A stretch of 64,000 nt of DNA from an uncultured Anaerolineaceae bacterium (GCA_938020565.1 CALIHP010000048.1:15755-79754); one strand, 5' to 3'. Numbered from the stretch's first letter, positions 42,928 to 52,908 are shown. The notes: generated from the sequence alone by a model not told the origin. Numbers and translations: made by a program.

Positions 42928-44048
42928 CCGCTTCCATCGCCGAAATAACCGAACCGGTCGCGCTGATCTCCGGGTCGCGCCTCCGCGAAAATTACCGGAA
43001 GCTCCGCGAGCTCGCCGGGACGGAGGTCCTCGCCGTCGTCAAGGCGAACGCCTACGGCCATGGCGCAATCGAAGTCAGCCGCTGTTTAGCGGAGATCGGC
43101 TGCCCCTTTTTCGCCGTCGCCCGCTTCTCGGAGGCGGTCGAACTGCGGCATGCCGGGATTGAAACGCCGATCCTCGTCCTCGGGCGGATCGCCGCCGAAG
43201 AAGCGCCGTATGCCGCCCGTCTCGGATTGCATGTCACCCTCTTTTCCGCAGAGCAGGCGCGTCAATACGCGAGCACGCTCCGCAGCGCGAAACGCACCCT
43301 CAAAGTCCATATCAAAATTGACACGGGTATGGGCCGCCTCGGCCAGTTTCCCGCCGACGCGCCGGACTTTATCCGCTCCCTCGGCGCCTTTTCCAGGCTC
43401 GAAATCGCCGGAATTTATTCGCATCTCGCGACCGCCGACAGCGCCGACCGCAGCGCCGCCGAACGGCAAACCGCCGATTTTCAGGCGCTCATCCGAAAGC
43501 TCGAAAAAACCGGCGATCGTCCCCCGCTCGTTCATGTCGCAAACTCCGCGGCGATCCTGACCCTCGATCAGGCGCGCGCGTTCGACCTTGTCCGCGCCGG
43601 GATCGCGCTTTACGGCCTGGAGCCTTCCCCGGACTGCCCCCTGCCCGCGGGAATCGAGCCCATTTTATCGCTGAGGACCCGGGTCATCTCCGTACGGACG
43701 TTCCCCCCTGGGAGCGCGATCGGATACGGCGGACGCTACGTCGTTGGAGCCGCGCCCGAGAAAATCGCCGTCATCGCCGTCGGTTACGCCGACGGGTTCC
43801 GCCGGGTCGCCGGAAACGCGGTCCTGATCGGCGGACGAAAACTTCCGATCGTCGGAACGGTCTGCATGGACCAATGCATGGTCCGCATCCCGGACGAGCT
43901 CCCGGTTGAGGAAGGCGACGAAGCCGTCCTGATCGGACGGCAGCGCGGCGCTTCGATCAGCGCCGACGATCTCGCGCGCCAATGGGGAACGATCAATTAC
44001 GAGGTTACCTCCGGGCTGTCGGCCCGCGTTCAAAGGGTCGTTGCATGA
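42924..44048 (+). CDS. alr: Alanine racemase
   Basis: A 374-residue PLP enzyme interconverting L- and D-alanine for peptidoglycan. Lys40 in VVKANAYGHG carries the cofactor; Tyr268 in AIGYGGRYVVG is the second catalytic base. Further motifs are HIKIDTGMGRLG, GIYSHLATAD, HVANSAAIL, RAGIALYGLEP and VCMDQCMV. It overlaps the glycosyltransferase and recJ genes by four bases each (ATGA), so the three are translationally coupled. Its presence argues for a D-Ala-containing wall, relevant to the sortases elsewhere. Confidence 0.97.
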   Translation: MTASIAEITEPVALISGSRLRENYRKLRELAGTEVLAVVKANAYGHGAIEVSRCLAEIGCPFFAVARFSEAVELRHAGIETPILVLGRIAAEEAPYAARLGLHVTLFSAEQARQYASTLRSAKRTLKVHIKIDTGMGRLGQFPADAPDFIRSLGAFSRLEIAGIYSHLATADSADRSAAERQTADFQALIRKLEKTGDRPPLVHVANSAAILTLDQARAFDLVRAGIALYGLEPSPDCPLPAGIEPILSLRTRVISVRTFPPGSAIGYGGRYVVGAAPEKIAVIAVGYADGFRRVAGNAVLIGGRKLPIVGTVCMDQCMVRIPDELPVEEGDEAVLIGRQRGASISADDLARQWGTINYEVTSGLSARVQRVVA

Positions 44049-45781
44049 ACCCGACCGGAGCCAGCCGAATCGAATCCCTGTCGAGATGGAGAATGCCAGG
44101 AGAAATGCCGTTCGCCGTCATGCGCGAACTGCAAGACTTTTCGCGCGTTCAGCAGCGCCTCCTCTTCAACCGGGATATCCTTTCAGCTTTTGACGCCCAT
44201 GCGTTCCTGCTCCCCAGGCCGTTCCGCTCGCCGTTCGAGCTGAAGACGATGCGAACTGCGGTTGAAACGATCCTTGAAACGATCGACGCCGGCGGGAAAA
44301 TCGTCGTTTATGGCGACTACGACGTCGACGGCGTAACCGCGTCCTCTCTCCTCGTCCAGGCGCTCCGCGCGCTGGGCGCGGACGTTTCCGGCTATATTCC
44401 GAACCGCTTCGAAGAAGGCTACGGCGTCAACGCCGCCGCCATCGAGCAGCTCGCCAAACGCGGGACCGCGCTGACGGTTACGGTTGACTGCGGAATTCGT
44501 TCGCCGGGAGAAGTCGAACTGGCGAAGTCGCTGGGAATGAAAATGATCGTCACGGATCATCATGAGCCCGGACCTGTCCTCCCGGACGCATCCGCCGTTA
44601 TTAACCCCAAACGTCCGGACGACGCTTATCCGGATAAAGACCTTGCCGGCGTCGGGCTGTCGTATAAGCTCGCCGCCGCGCTGTTGTCGGCGCGTCCCGT
44701 TCCCGGCGTCCGCGCCGAAGACTGGCTCGATTTCGTTGCGATCGGAACGATCTGCGACATGGTTCCGCTGCGTGGAGAGAACCGGGACCTGGCCCGCGCC
44801 GGACTCGAATTGCTGCGGAAGTCGTCCCGCCCCTGTATCGTCGCGTTAGCGCAGGTCAGCGGCATCGAAGTCCCCAAAATCGATTCTCAATCGATCGGAT
44901 TCAGCTTCGGGCCGCGCCTGAACGCAGCCGGACGCCTCGAAACCGCGATGTTCTCGTTTAATCTGATGATGTCCGCCGATAAGGACGAAGCGTTCCGCTT
45001 CGCCGAAGAGCTCAACGCAATCAACCGCCAGCGTCAAACCATGACCGAAGAAATCCAGGAATCCGTCCTCGCCGGAATCAACGAGAGCGCGGTTCCGCCG
45101 ATCGTCTTCGCCGCGGACGAGTCGTACAACATGGGCATCGTCGGCTTAGGCGCGTCCCGGATCACAGAGAAACTCAACCGTCCTGCCATCGTCGGCGCGA
45201 TCGGCGGCGGCGAAATCCGCGCGTCCTGCCGCTCGGTCGCCGGCTTCAGTATCATCGACGCGCTCGACAGCTGCGCCGGGCTGTTCGTCCGCCACGGCGG
45301 TCATCCTATGGCGGCCGGGTTCACGATTTCAACGGCAAATTGGGACGCGCTCCGGGAACGGCTGACGCTGTACGCCGAAGAGCGCCTCAGTGGGAAAGAC
45401 CTTCGGCCTGTGAAAGACGTCGAAGCCGAGCTGAAAACCGCATACTGCAACGAAGAAACCGTCGCGCAGATCCGCGCGCTCGAACCGTTCGGGACCGGGA
45501 ACCGCGAACCGCTCTTCCTCCTCCGCGCTGTCCGCGTCAAATCCGCGCAGCTCATCGGCAAAGATAAAACGCACCTGCGGCTCGAGGTCGCAGACGGAAA
45601 CGACCGCGCGCTTCAGGCGATCGCCTTCCGGCAGGGTCCGCGAATTCCTCCCGTCGGCGCGCTGCTGGACCTCCTCTTCGGGCTCGATATCAACGAGTTT
45701 CAGGGAAAGCGCTCGATCCAGCTCCACGTCGTCGACTTCCGCACGGCGGAGGAACGAACCGCCAAACCGGACGTTCTGTAA
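44045..45781 (+). CDS. recJ: Single-stranded-DNA exonuclease RecJ
   Basis: A 578-residue 5'-3' exonuclease of the DHH family used in recombination and mismatch repair. Motif I is GDYDVDG (Asp91, Asp93, Asp95), motif III is VTDHHEPG (Asp171-His172-His173). FGPRLNAAGRLETA and the DHHA1 segment VRHGGHPMAAGF follow, with a C-terminal OB-like domain. The ATG at 44045 overlaps the alr stop (ATGA). Confidence 0.97.
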   Translation: MNPTGASRIESLSRWRMPGEMPFAVMRELQDFSRVQQRLLFNRDILSAFDAHAFLLPRPFRSPFELKTMRTAVETILETIDAGGKIVVYGDYDVDGVTASSLLVQALRALGADVSGYIPNRFEEGYGVNAAAIEQLAKRGTALTVTVDCGIRSPGEVELAKSLGMKMIVTDHHEPGPVLPDASAVINPKRPDDAYPDKDLAGVGLSYKLAAALLSARPVPGVRAEDWLDFVAIGTICDMVPLRGENRDLARAGLELLRKSSRPCIVALAQVSGIEVPKIDSQSIGFSFGPRLNAAGRLETAMFSFNLMMSADKDEAFRFAEELNAINRQRQTMTEEIQESVLAGINESAVPPIVFAADESYNMGIVGLGASRITEKLNRPAIVGAIGGGEIRASCRSVAGFSIIDALDSCAGLFVRHGGHPMAAGFTISTANWDALRERLTLYAEERLSGKDLRPVKDVEAELKTAYCNEETVAQIRALEPFGTGNREPLFLLRAVRVKSAQLIGKDKTHLRLEVADGNDRALQAIAFRQGPRIPPVGALLDLLFGLDINEFQGKRSIQLHVVDFRTAEERTAKPDVL

Positions 45782-45860
45782 AGATGGCGAAAGTAACCGT
45801 GGCATGGGGTAAATGTCATGTGTTTTCCGTTCAAAATTGAGCCGTATCATATTAAATCAT

Positions 45861-46223
45861 ATGACATTTTCCTATTTTCCTTCCGATCGCACCTATTTCG
45901 TCGGCTATACCGTTTTCCTTGACGGGGTCGCAGTCTCCGGCGGGGCCGGAATGCCGGAGTCGTCGCAGACCGAGCTCTTCGAAGGCCCGGTCAACGCCTA
46001 TACCGGCTACTATTCGTTTACGGATAAGCGTCTGAGCGGACAGGGCCTCTACCGATTAGCCTTCTCGTTCGGACGGCCCACGCTGCGAATCGCGTTTACG
46101 CCGGACGGGAAAAACGTTTATTCCTGGATCGCCGAATCCAACGTACGACCGGAGCTCGTTATCCGTTACCCGGAGGCCGAGGAAGTTGAAGCGCTGATGG
46201 ATACGGAAACGCCAGTCCCATAA
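45861..46223 (+). CDS. Small protein of unknown function
   Basis: A 120-residue protein beginning MTFSYFPSDRTYFVGYTV. It is beta-rich, with an acidic Pro-ending tail and no signal peptide or membrane helix. I recognise no family. The start is uncertain: 45861 follows CATATT by seven bases with no ribosome site, resembling the leaderless pattern; an in-frame ATG at 45813 would add 16 residues without better support. A terminator follows. It may share transcription with recJ, 80 bases upstream. Confidence 0.6.
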   Translation: MTFSYFPSDRTYFVGYTVFLDGVAVSGGAGMPESSQTELFEGPVNAYTGYYSFTDKRLSGQGLYRLAFSFGRPTLRIAFTPDGKNVYSWIAESNVRPELVIRYPEAEEVEALMDTETPVP

Positions 46224-46262
46224 CAGGGGGCCAAACGCCGGTTAAAATCGCGGGTTAAAACG

Positions 46263-46300
46263 AAGAAGCGAGCCTTCAAGCCCGCTTCTTTCCGTTTTCA
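46263..46300. terminator. Bidirectional terminator
   Basis: AAGAAGCG (46263-46270) pairs with CGCTTCTT (46283-46290), followed by TTCCGTTTT on the plus strand and, reading the other way, by CGTTTTAAC. It lies between the small gene and the converging ABC ATPase gene. Confidence 0.65.
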
Positions 46301-46305
46301 TCATC

Positions 46306-47895
46306 TCAGCGGATAACCGCGAACGCGTCGCCCATCTGGTCCCGGACCTCATCCCGCGGCGTCCCCGCCATCATCAGGCCCAGCTGCTGCGTCGTGACCT
46401 GAGCCGCGTCAACGATCCCCATCAGCCGCCCTTCAAAAATAACCGCAATCCGATCAGAAAGCGCGCGGATCTCGTCGAGGTCCTCGGAAATCAGGAGCGT
46501 CGCCGTCCCTTTTTCCCGCTGCCCCAGTAACCGCTTATGGATATATTCAGACGCGCCGATATCGACCCCGCGGGTCGGCTGAGCAGCGATCAGGATCGAA
46601 GGATCGCGCTCCAGCTCGCGCGCTAAAATGAGCTTCTGAACGTTGCCGCCGGATAAATTCTTGATCATGACGTTTAAATTCGGCGTTTTGACCGTGAATT
46701 CGTCGACCGCGCGCTGCGTTTTCCGCGTAATGACCGGGAAGTTGAAGAACGAATGCTCCGAGTACGGCGATTTATCGTGATCCTCGAGGATAAAGTTCTC
46801 GGAAATATTAAAATCCTTGACAATCCCTTCCTTGTTGCGCTCCTCCGGAATGTACGACTGCCCGGCAAGATTATGTTCGTAAGGACCGGCGAACGTCAAA
46901 TCCTTCCCGTTGACGAGGATCGACCCCTGAACCGGCTTGCGGAGCCCGCTGAGCGCCTGCGCGAGTTCGCGCTGACCGTTCCCGGAAACCCCCGCCAGCC
47001 CGACGATTTCGCCGCCGCTGATATCCAGCGAAAAATCGGTCACGCGCTCCTCGTCCCAATCGTTATTGACGTACAGGCCGCGGATCGATAAGCGGACCTC
47101 CTTCCGGTCGCAGGCGCTCTTATCATATTGAAGCACGACCGGCCGGCCGACCATCTTCTCGGCCAGATCGGTCTTGGTCAGGTTGGAATTGCGCTCCTGC
47201 GAAACCGAACGCCCGTCCCGGAGGACCGCGATCTGATCCGAAATTTCGATCACCTCATGCAGTTTATGCGAAATGAAGATCAGCGAATGATTCGCCGCCG
47301 CCATCTTCTTCAGGATCACGAAAAAATCGTCGACCTCCTGCGGCGTCAGGACCGCCGTCGGCTCGTCCAGAATCAGCAGGTCGGCCCCCCGGTACAGCGC
47401 CTTGATAATCTCGACGCGCTGCTGTTCGCCGACCGCCAGCTGCCAGATGTACGCGTCAGGGTTCACCGCCAACTTATACTTCTCGCAGATTTCCATCGTC
47501 CGCTTCCGGACGGCATCCAACTCTAAAAACGGTCCGCGGCTCGATTTCAGCCCCAACGCGATATTCTCCAGAACGGTCAGGTTCGATACCAGCATGAAAT
47601 GCTGATGGATCATGCCGATTCCGGCGTTGATCGCGTCCGTCGGCGAATGGAAAACGACCTCTTCGCCATTAATCAGGATCTTCCCGCCGTCGGGCTTGTA
47701 CAGACCGTACAGCTGCTTCATCAGCGTGCTCTTCCCCGCGCCGTTCTCGCCCAGAAGCGCCAGAATCTCGCCTTCGTTGACTTCGAGATTCACACGATCG
47801 TTCGCCAGGACGCCCGGGAAACGCTTGGTAATATCGACCATCTGCAATTTGCGGATATGCTTCGTTTCAGGATGATTCTGATTCACCGCCATCAT
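46306..47895 (-). CDS. ABC importer ATPase, BMP/nucleoside type (two-domain)
   Basis: A 529-residue duplicated ATPase of the RbsA/MglA class. Domain 1 has Walker A GENGAGKST, signature-equivalent AVGEQQRVEI and Walker B ADLLILDEPTAVL. Domain 2 has the degenerate P-loop GVSGNGQREL, signature LSGGNVQKLILARE and IAAQPTRGVDIGA. This layout powers the two permeases at 49159 and 50084. GGATTGAAATC precedes tandem ATGs; the first is used. It is the last gene of the operon, separated from the binding-protein gene by a stable hairpin. Confidence 0.93.
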   Translation of the reverse strand: MMAVNQNHPETKHIRKLQMVDITKRFPGVLANDRVNLEVNEGEILALLGENGAGKSTLMKQLYGLYKPDGGKILINGEEVVFHSPTDAINAGIGMIHQHFMLVSNLTVLENIALGLKSSRGPFLELDAVRKRTMEICEKYKLAVNPDAYIWQLAVGEQQRVEIIKALYRGADLLILDEPTAVLTPQEVDDFFVILKKMAAANHSLIFISHKLHEVIEISDQIAVLRDGRSVSQERNSNLTKTDLAEKMVGRPVVLQYDKSACDRKEVRLSIRGLYVNNDWDEERVTDFSLDISGGEIVGLAGVSGNGQRELAQALSGLRKPVQGSILVNGKDLTFAGPYEHNLAGQSYIPEERNKEGIVKDFNISENFILEDHDKSPYSEHSFFNFPVITRKTQRAVDEFTVKTPNLNVMIKNLSGGNVQKLILARELERDPSILIAAQPTRGVDIGASEYIHKRLLGQREKGTATLLISEDLDEIRALSDRIAVIFEGRLMGIVDAAQVTTQQLGLMMAGTPRDEVRDQMGDAFAVIR

Positions 47896-48059
47896 GATTT
47901 CAATCCTTTCGTAATGACCGATTCGTGAGATTCGAGAACCGCGGATCCGTTATTCTTCTTTCGCAGCTCTCGATTCCCACCCTAAGGCGTGTCATCGTTC
48001 TTTACCTCCCGCGCCTTCAGCGTCAGCGCCGCAGCGAAGACACGCCGCAGCCAGATCGC

Positions 48060-48092
48060 GGGGAAAGAGGACCATTACGGCGCTCTTTCCCC
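48060..48092 (-). promoter_or_regulatory. Intercistronic hairpin after the BMP binding-protein gene
   Basis: GGGGAAAGAG (48060-48069) and CTCTTTCCCC (48083-48092) form a perfect 10-bp stem 16 bases after the binding-protein stop, without a T-run on the minus strand. It probably stabilises the upstream mRNA or partly terminates, giving more binding protein than ATPase. Confidence 0.5.
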
Positions 48093-48107
48093 GGATCGCG
48101 GAATCGC

Positions 48108-49085
48108 TTATTTCGTTTCCAACGGGTCGATTTCGCCCGTGACGATCTTCTCAGCCAACTCGTCGGCATACGCTATGAGTTCCGGGTCGATTTCGATATG
48201 GTCCGTGTTCCAGACGATCTTCAGCCCACCGTCGGCAAACGTCAGATCGTACGCCGCGCCGCCGAGAACGCCCTCGTCCATCTTCTTCACAATATCGTTC
48301 AGAATCGGGCTCCAGTCATAAACCAGGCTGGCAAGAACGTTTTCCTCCGCCAGCGGAATCGTATCCCACTGCGCGCCGATCCAGTAACCCTTGCGTTCCT
48401 TAACGACGGAGACCGCGCCCGGGATCGACTGCGACGTGCCGGTCAGGAGAACCGCGCCCTCATCCATATGCCCTTCGGCGGCGGCGGCCATCGCGGAAAC
48501 GTCGGAGAAGGAGGACGTAAACGTCACGGAGACCTTCGAACCGCCGTTCTCGGCCCCGGCCTTAAACCCATCGATATAAGTTTTCGCGTCCCCCGATTCA
48601 ACCGGACCGCAAACGCCTAATTTTCCCCCGTCCGTAAATTTCGCGGCGACTTCCCCGAGAACGTACCCGCCCTGTTCGGCGCGCGCCTGATAAGCCGTAA
48701 TATTCGGCTGACCGTAGAAATCAGTCCCGTTCCCCCAGGCGAAAGCCGTTTCCGGATAATCCGGAGCGATTTCCTGAAGCGAAGTCCCATACTGCGAACC
48801 GTGCGCGATGACCAGGTCGTAGCCCATGTCAGCGTAGTCGCGGATCGCTTCCCGCGCGTTGGCGACGTCAAACATGTCCTCCGACCGGACCAGCTCGAAC
48901 TTGCCTTCCGGATACGATTCGCCCAGCTTGACCAGCGCCTCGTACATCGACTGGCTGAACGAGTAGTCGTTAATCTTCGACGGCATCACCATCGCGACCC
49001 GAAAAACGTCATCCTCCGCCGCGACAACGCCCACGGCCGTCAGAGCGGCCAAAACAACCAGCAAAACCATCAAACTTTTTTTCAT
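48108..49085 (-). CDS. BMP-family substrate-binding protein
   Basis: A 325-residue extracellular binding protein of the Bmp/Med (PnrA-like) family, which binds purine nucleosides in characterised members. A signal peptide (MKKSLMVLLVVLAALTAVGV, ending VVAAEDD) has no lipobox cysteine, so it is not an obvious lipoprotein. Family motifs: SKINDYSFSQSMYEAL, DLVIAHGSQYGTSLQEIA, ARAEQGGYVLGEVAAKF, GPVESGDAKTYIDGF, TGTSQSIPGAVSVVKE. The ATG at 49085 has GGAGG upstream. Substrate inferred from family. Confidence 0.92.
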   Translation of the reverse strand: MKKSLMVLLVVLAALTAVGVVAAEDDVFRVAMVMPSKINDYSFSQSMYEALVKLGESYPEGKFELVRSEDMFDVANAREAIRDYADMGYDLVIAHGSQYGTSLQEIAPDYPETAFAWGNGTDFYGQPNITAYQARAEQGGYVLGEVAAKFTDGGKLGVCGPVESGDAKTYIDGFKAGAENGGSKVSVTFTSSFSDVSAMAAAAEGHMDEGAVLLTGTSQSIPGAVSVVKERKGYWIGAQWDTIPLAEENVLASLVYDWSPILNDIVKKMDEGVLGGAAYDLTFADGGLKIVWNTDHIEIDPELIAYADELAEKIVTGEIDPLETK

Positions 49086-49158
49086 ATGAACTTTATCCTC
49101 CAATTTTTTACGTCCGCGGTGCGGACGAATCCACAAAAAAACCTCCGACGCTGACCCG

Positions 49159-50091
49159 CTAATTCTCGCTCCGCTCGTACGGAACCGCCAGCGCCGCCGG
49201 CTTATCGCGGCTCTTCACGAAAACCAGCGTCAAAATCGTCAGCAAATACGGGAGCATCATCGCGATATCCGACGGAATCTCGATCCCCAGAACCTGCATC
49301 CGCAGCTGGAACGCGTTAACGAAACTGAAAAGCAGCGCCCCGGCGAGAACCCCTTTCGGCTTCCAGCCGCTGAAATAAACGAGCGCGACCGCGATAAACC
49401 CTGTCCCGTTCGTCATTTTTTCCTGGAACATATTGATATTCGCCAGCGTAAACGTCGCTCCGGCGAGTCCGGATAATACTCCGCCGGCGCAGACGCAGCA
49501 GTAACGGATCAGGTTGACGCTGACGCCGAGCGTATCCGCCGCCTGTGGATTCTGCCCCACTGCGCGGACCTTCAGGCCGAACGTCGTCTTATACAGCGCG
49601 AGCGACGCCAACGGAACGAGAAGATACGCGCCGTACACCATGATATTATGATTGAAAAACGCGTCGCCGATATACGGAATCTTCGACAACAGCGGGATCG
49701 GCAGATCCGGGAACCCATTAATCGACAGCACCGTTCCCTCCAGAATCGTCTTGAACAGCAGCGACGACAGGCCGGTCCCGAACATCGTCAGCCCGATCCC
49801 GCTGATCCCCTGCGGCGCTTTAAACGTAATACTGATCACGGCCATCAGCAGCGCCATCAGGAATCCGCTCAGAATCGCGGCCAATATCCCCAGCCCCAAA
49901 TTCCCGGTCAGGTAAACGACGTAGAAGGACGAAAACGCCCCGATCAGCATGATCCCTTCCGTCCCCAGGTTGAAGACGCCCGCGGCTTGATCGAATAACT
50001 CGCCTAACCCTGCGTACAGGTACGGCATCGCCAGCTTGATCGCCATGCCGATGATCCCGAATAACGTTGCGGCGTTCAATAAGTTATGCAT
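49159..50091 (-). CDS. ABC importer permease, BMP/nucleoside type
   Basis: A 310-residue permease of the branched-chain/ribose (BPD_transp_2) superfamily with about nine membrane segments. Recognisable stretches are ALGELFDQAAGVFNLGTEGIM-like PYLYAGLGELFDQAAG, AVGQNPQAADTLGVSV (cytoplasmic coupling loop) and VALVYFSGWKPKGV. It overlaps the upstream permease gene by eight bases, implying coupled translation of the two halves of the channel. Confidence 0.92.
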   Translation of the reverse strand: MHNLLNAATLFGIIGMAIKLAMPYLYAGLGELFDQAAGVFNLGTEGIMLIGAFSSFYVVYLTGNLGLGILAAILSGFLMALLMAVISITFKAPQGISGIGLTMFGTGLSSLLFKTILEGTVLSINGFPDLPIPLLSKIPYIGDAFFNHNIMVYGAYLLVPLASLALYKTTFGLKVRAVGQNPQAADTLGVSVNLIRYCCVCAGGVLSGLAGATFTLANINMFQEKMTNGTGFIAVALVYFSGWKPKGVLAGALLFSFVNAFQLRMQVLGIEIPSDIAMMLPYLLTILTLVFVKSRDKPAALAVPYERSEN

Positions 50092-51157
50092 TCTTCGCTC
50101 TCCTCTTCGATCGGTTCGCCGAAACGACCTTCGCCGCGACGACGATCAAAACCACCAGCCCCAGCAGCGTATCAACGAACGACGAGTTCACCTGAACCGT
50201 CCGCTGCAGCTTGTTCCCGCCAACCATCAGCCCGCCGAACAGGAACGACGCCGGGATCGTCCCTAACGGATGCAAATTTCCGAACAACGCGGCGACAATT
50301 CCGTTAAACCCGTAACCGCCGGAAATATTTTCAAAAACGCGATGCTGCACCCCCAAAACCTCGACCGCGCCCGCCATCCCGGATAACGCCCCGGCCATCG
50401 TAATCGCCAGCGCCTGATAAACCGGGACCTGGATCCCGCCGTAGCGCGACGCGGCAGGGTTCAGCCCGACCGCCCGGATCCGGTAACCGATCGTCGTCTT
50501 CCACATCATGACGTAAATCACGACGGCCAGCAGCACTGCCAGAATCGACCCGGTATTCAGCTGCGTCGGCGGCGCCAGCCGCGTCAGGAACGCCGACTCG
50601 GGAAGAAGAGCCGTCTGTGACGCGCGCGTCCCCATCTCGATTTCCCGCGGATCGATCATTGGCCCGCGCAGCAGGAAGTTCGACAAATAAACCGCAATAG
50701 AATTCATCATGACCGTCGTCAGGATTTCGTTCACGCCCAAACGCGCCTTCAGGACGCCCGGGATCCCGCCCCAGACCGCGCCCGACAGGATCGCCGCCAG
50801 AAAACAGAGCGGAATCAGGAGCCAACGCGACTCGATCGGAACGTAGAGCGCGACCGCCGCTGAAGACAGCGCGCCAACGATAATCTGCCCCTCGCCTCCG
50901 ATATTCGTTACCCCTCCCCGGAACGCAATACAGATCCCGGTTCCGACGAGCAGGAGCGGCGTCGCCTTCAGCGTCGTCTGAATCAGCGCGCGGGAGGATC
51001 CGAACGCGCCGCTGACCAGCGCCGCGTAAGCTTCGAGCGGATTTTTCCGAAACGCAATCAACATGAACGCGCCAAGAATCAACGCAATTGCCGTTGCCAA
51101 TAACGGGATGACGATATCGATCATTCCGTTTAAAAAACGCTGCGCCTTAATTGACAT
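50084..51157 (-). CDS. ABC importer permease, BMP/nucleoside type (first gene)
   Basis: A 357-residue permease of the same superfamily. It shows GTGICIAFRGGVTNIGGEG, LRGPMIDPREIEM, the coupling segment AVGLNPAASRYGGIQV and GFNGIVAALFGNLHP, as in YufP-like proteins. Eight to nine helices are predicted. GGAGGATCATGC precedes the ATG. It is the first gene of the operon permease-permease-binding protein-ATPase. An AT-rich stretch at 51180-51245 probably holds the promoter, but boxes could not be fixed. Confidence 0.92.
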   Translation of the reverse strand: MSIKAQRFLNGMIDIVIPLLATAIALILGAFMLIAFRKNPLEAYAALVSGAFGSSRALIQTTLKATPLLLVGTGICIAFRGGVTNIGGEGQIIVGALSSAAVALYVPIESRWLLIPLCFLAAILSGAVWGGIPGVLKARLGVNEILTTVMMNSIAVYLSNFLLRGPMIDPREIEMGTRASQTALLPESAFLTRLAPPTQLNTGSILAVLLAVVIYVMMWKTTIGYRIRAVGLNPAASRYGGIQVPVYQALAITMAGALSGMAGAVEVLGVQHRVFENISGGYGFNGIVAALFGNLHPLGTIPASFLFGGLMVGGNKLQRTVQVNSSFVDTLLGLVVLIVVAAKVVSANRSKRRAKNA

Positions 51158-51267
51158 GCATGATCCTCCGTTTTCACTTAAGATTTGCAGAAGAGTTATA
51201 TCGTTGAACTGACTATAACTTTACCATATTTTTTTCATTGCTTGTCAGACAACTCGCCCATTCACCG

Positions 51268-51305
51268 TCATAAAAAAAACAGGATTTTAGTAACCCTGTT
51301 TTTAC
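51268..51305 (-). terminator. Terminator of the MFS gene
   Basis: On the minus strand AAAACAGG (51302-51295), an 11-base loop and CCTGTTTT (51283-51276) are followed by TTTTATG. It stands 55 bases after the MFS stop codon. Confidence 0.75.
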
Positions 51306-51356
51306 CGGAAATACCCACGCATGACATCCGGGAACTTCGCCGAGAGCCGTCCGCCG

Positions 51357-52685
51357 TTACGACGCCGATTTCTCAGCGAACCCGCGCGCTCCGACCGTCT
51401 CCCGCTCCTCATAGCGATAAAACGCCGGGACGAAAAGCACGCCGATCATCAGCGCCAGCATCCCGAAGCCGGCAAAACCGTACCAGAAATGCACCCCGAC
51501 GCGTTCCGCGATCGGCCCCACGAACAGCATCGTCACCGGGACCCAGACACTGATCAACCCGGTCGAAATCGAAAAAACGCGGCCCTGTAATTCCGGGCGG
51601 GTATGCTTCTGAATCAGCGCGTTCAAATTCGCCACGCTCAACGAATCGCCGATTCCGGAAATCCCCCAGCCTAAAATCGCCAGCGGAAGCTGACCGGGGG
51701 CGCAGCGTCCAATCAGCAGCACGCCCAGCGTGTAAACCAGATCTCCCAGCAGCGCCGAACGAATCTGACTCCTGAAACCGCCCCAGACCCCTAAAATCAG
51801 CCCGCCGATTACCGTCCCCAGCCCAAACGAAATCTGCATCATCGATAAGCTTTCAACGTCGGAAAGGAAATAATCGGAAACCATCAACGGCATCAGGCTC
51901 TCGATCGGGACCAGCAGCAGGTTCGTAATCGAAACATACCCCAGGAACGGCAGCAGCCCCGGCTCGGTCAGAACGTAGCGAAGCCCATTCCGCAGCGAGC
52001 GCAGCGACGAGCGGAATTTCGCGCGAACCGACCCGCGGCGCCCGCCTTCAAAGACTGACTCGCGAACCGTCAGCGTGAAGAGCAGCGCGATTCCGGCCGC
52101 CGCCACCAGAAAATCGATCGATAACGACGCCGCGACCGGAAGCGCGCGGATCATCCACGCCGCGAAGACCGGCCCTAATACGTTCGTCGATCCGCGCAGG
52201 ATATAATCGATCGCGTTAACCCGCGTCAGCTGGTCCGCGGGAACGATATCCGTCGCCAGCGCCTGAAGCGCGGGCCAGCGGAACGAATTCGCCAGCGTCC
52301 TGAGAAAAAGAATCGCAACGACCGCGGCCGGTGCGACCGCCTCAACCGTCAGCAGGACCGTCCCAATCGCGGAAACGACCGCAATCGCCGCGTTCGCCGC
52401 GATCAGGATCCGCTTCCGCGAATAGCGGTCGATAATTGGCCCGATGAACGGAAGGATAAAAACGTCGGGAACGAGAAGCCCGATCGCCGCAACCGATAAC
52501 CAGATCGCCGAACCGGTTCGTTCGGTCAGCCACCAGATCAGGGTAAACTGCGAAATGGATGTCCCCAGCAGCGCTAACCCCTGACTCGACCAAAGAATCG
52601 CGGCTTCCGCCTTCCAGCCGCGGGAAGAAAAGCGACGAGATGAAAAAGAACGGTATAAAGAACGCTTTGAGCGTCTGTCGATCAT
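51357..52685 (-). CDS. MFS transporter (drug/macrolide-efflux-like)
   Basis: A 442-residue major facilitator with 12 probable membrane helices. The first helices read ILWSSQGLALLGTSISQFTLIWWLTERTGSA, as in the MefA/enterobactin-exporter branch. The conserved loop after helix 2 is GPIIDRYSRKRILI, and FRWPALQALATDIVP lies in the middle. The substrate is unknown; drug or small-molecule export is inferred. AGGAG seven bases before the ATG sets the start. Confidence 0.88.
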   Translation of the reverse strand: MIDRRSKRSLYRSFSSRRFSSRGWKAEAAILWSSQGLALLGTSISQFTLIWWLTERTGSAIWLSVAAIGLLVPDVFILPFIGPIIDRYSRKRILIAANAAIAVVSAIGTVLLTVEAVAPAAVVAILFLRTLANSFRWPALQALATDIVPADQLTRVNAIDYILRGSTNVLGPVFAAWMIRALPVAASLSIDFLVAAAGIALLFTLTVRESVFEGGRRGSVRAKFRSSLRSLRNGLRYVLTEPGLLPFLGYVSITNLLLVPIESLMPLMVSDYFLSDVESLSMMQISFGLGTVIGGLILGVWGGFRSQIRSALLGDLVYTLGVLLIGRCAPGQLPLAILGWGISGIGDSLSVANLNALIQKHTRPELQGRVFSISTGLISVWVPVTMLFVGPIAERVGVHFWYGFAGFGMLALMIGVLFVPAFYRYEERETVGARGFAEKSAS

Positions 52686-52908
52686 ATATATACTCCTGAA
52701 CCATGCCGATAAATTTTTTCGCAGGACCGGCCGCCCTTCCGATCGGGAACCCGATATACGGTAAACAAAAAAACCGGTCCGGGCTGGGTAAAACCGAAAC
52801 GATCAACTCAGCCGAAACGACGATGAACGAACCCGCCGTTTACGAAAAAATCCGCAAACGCGCCTTTACGCAAAAGGCAAAAAACGATCCGTTTGTGATA
52901 TGAATGAT

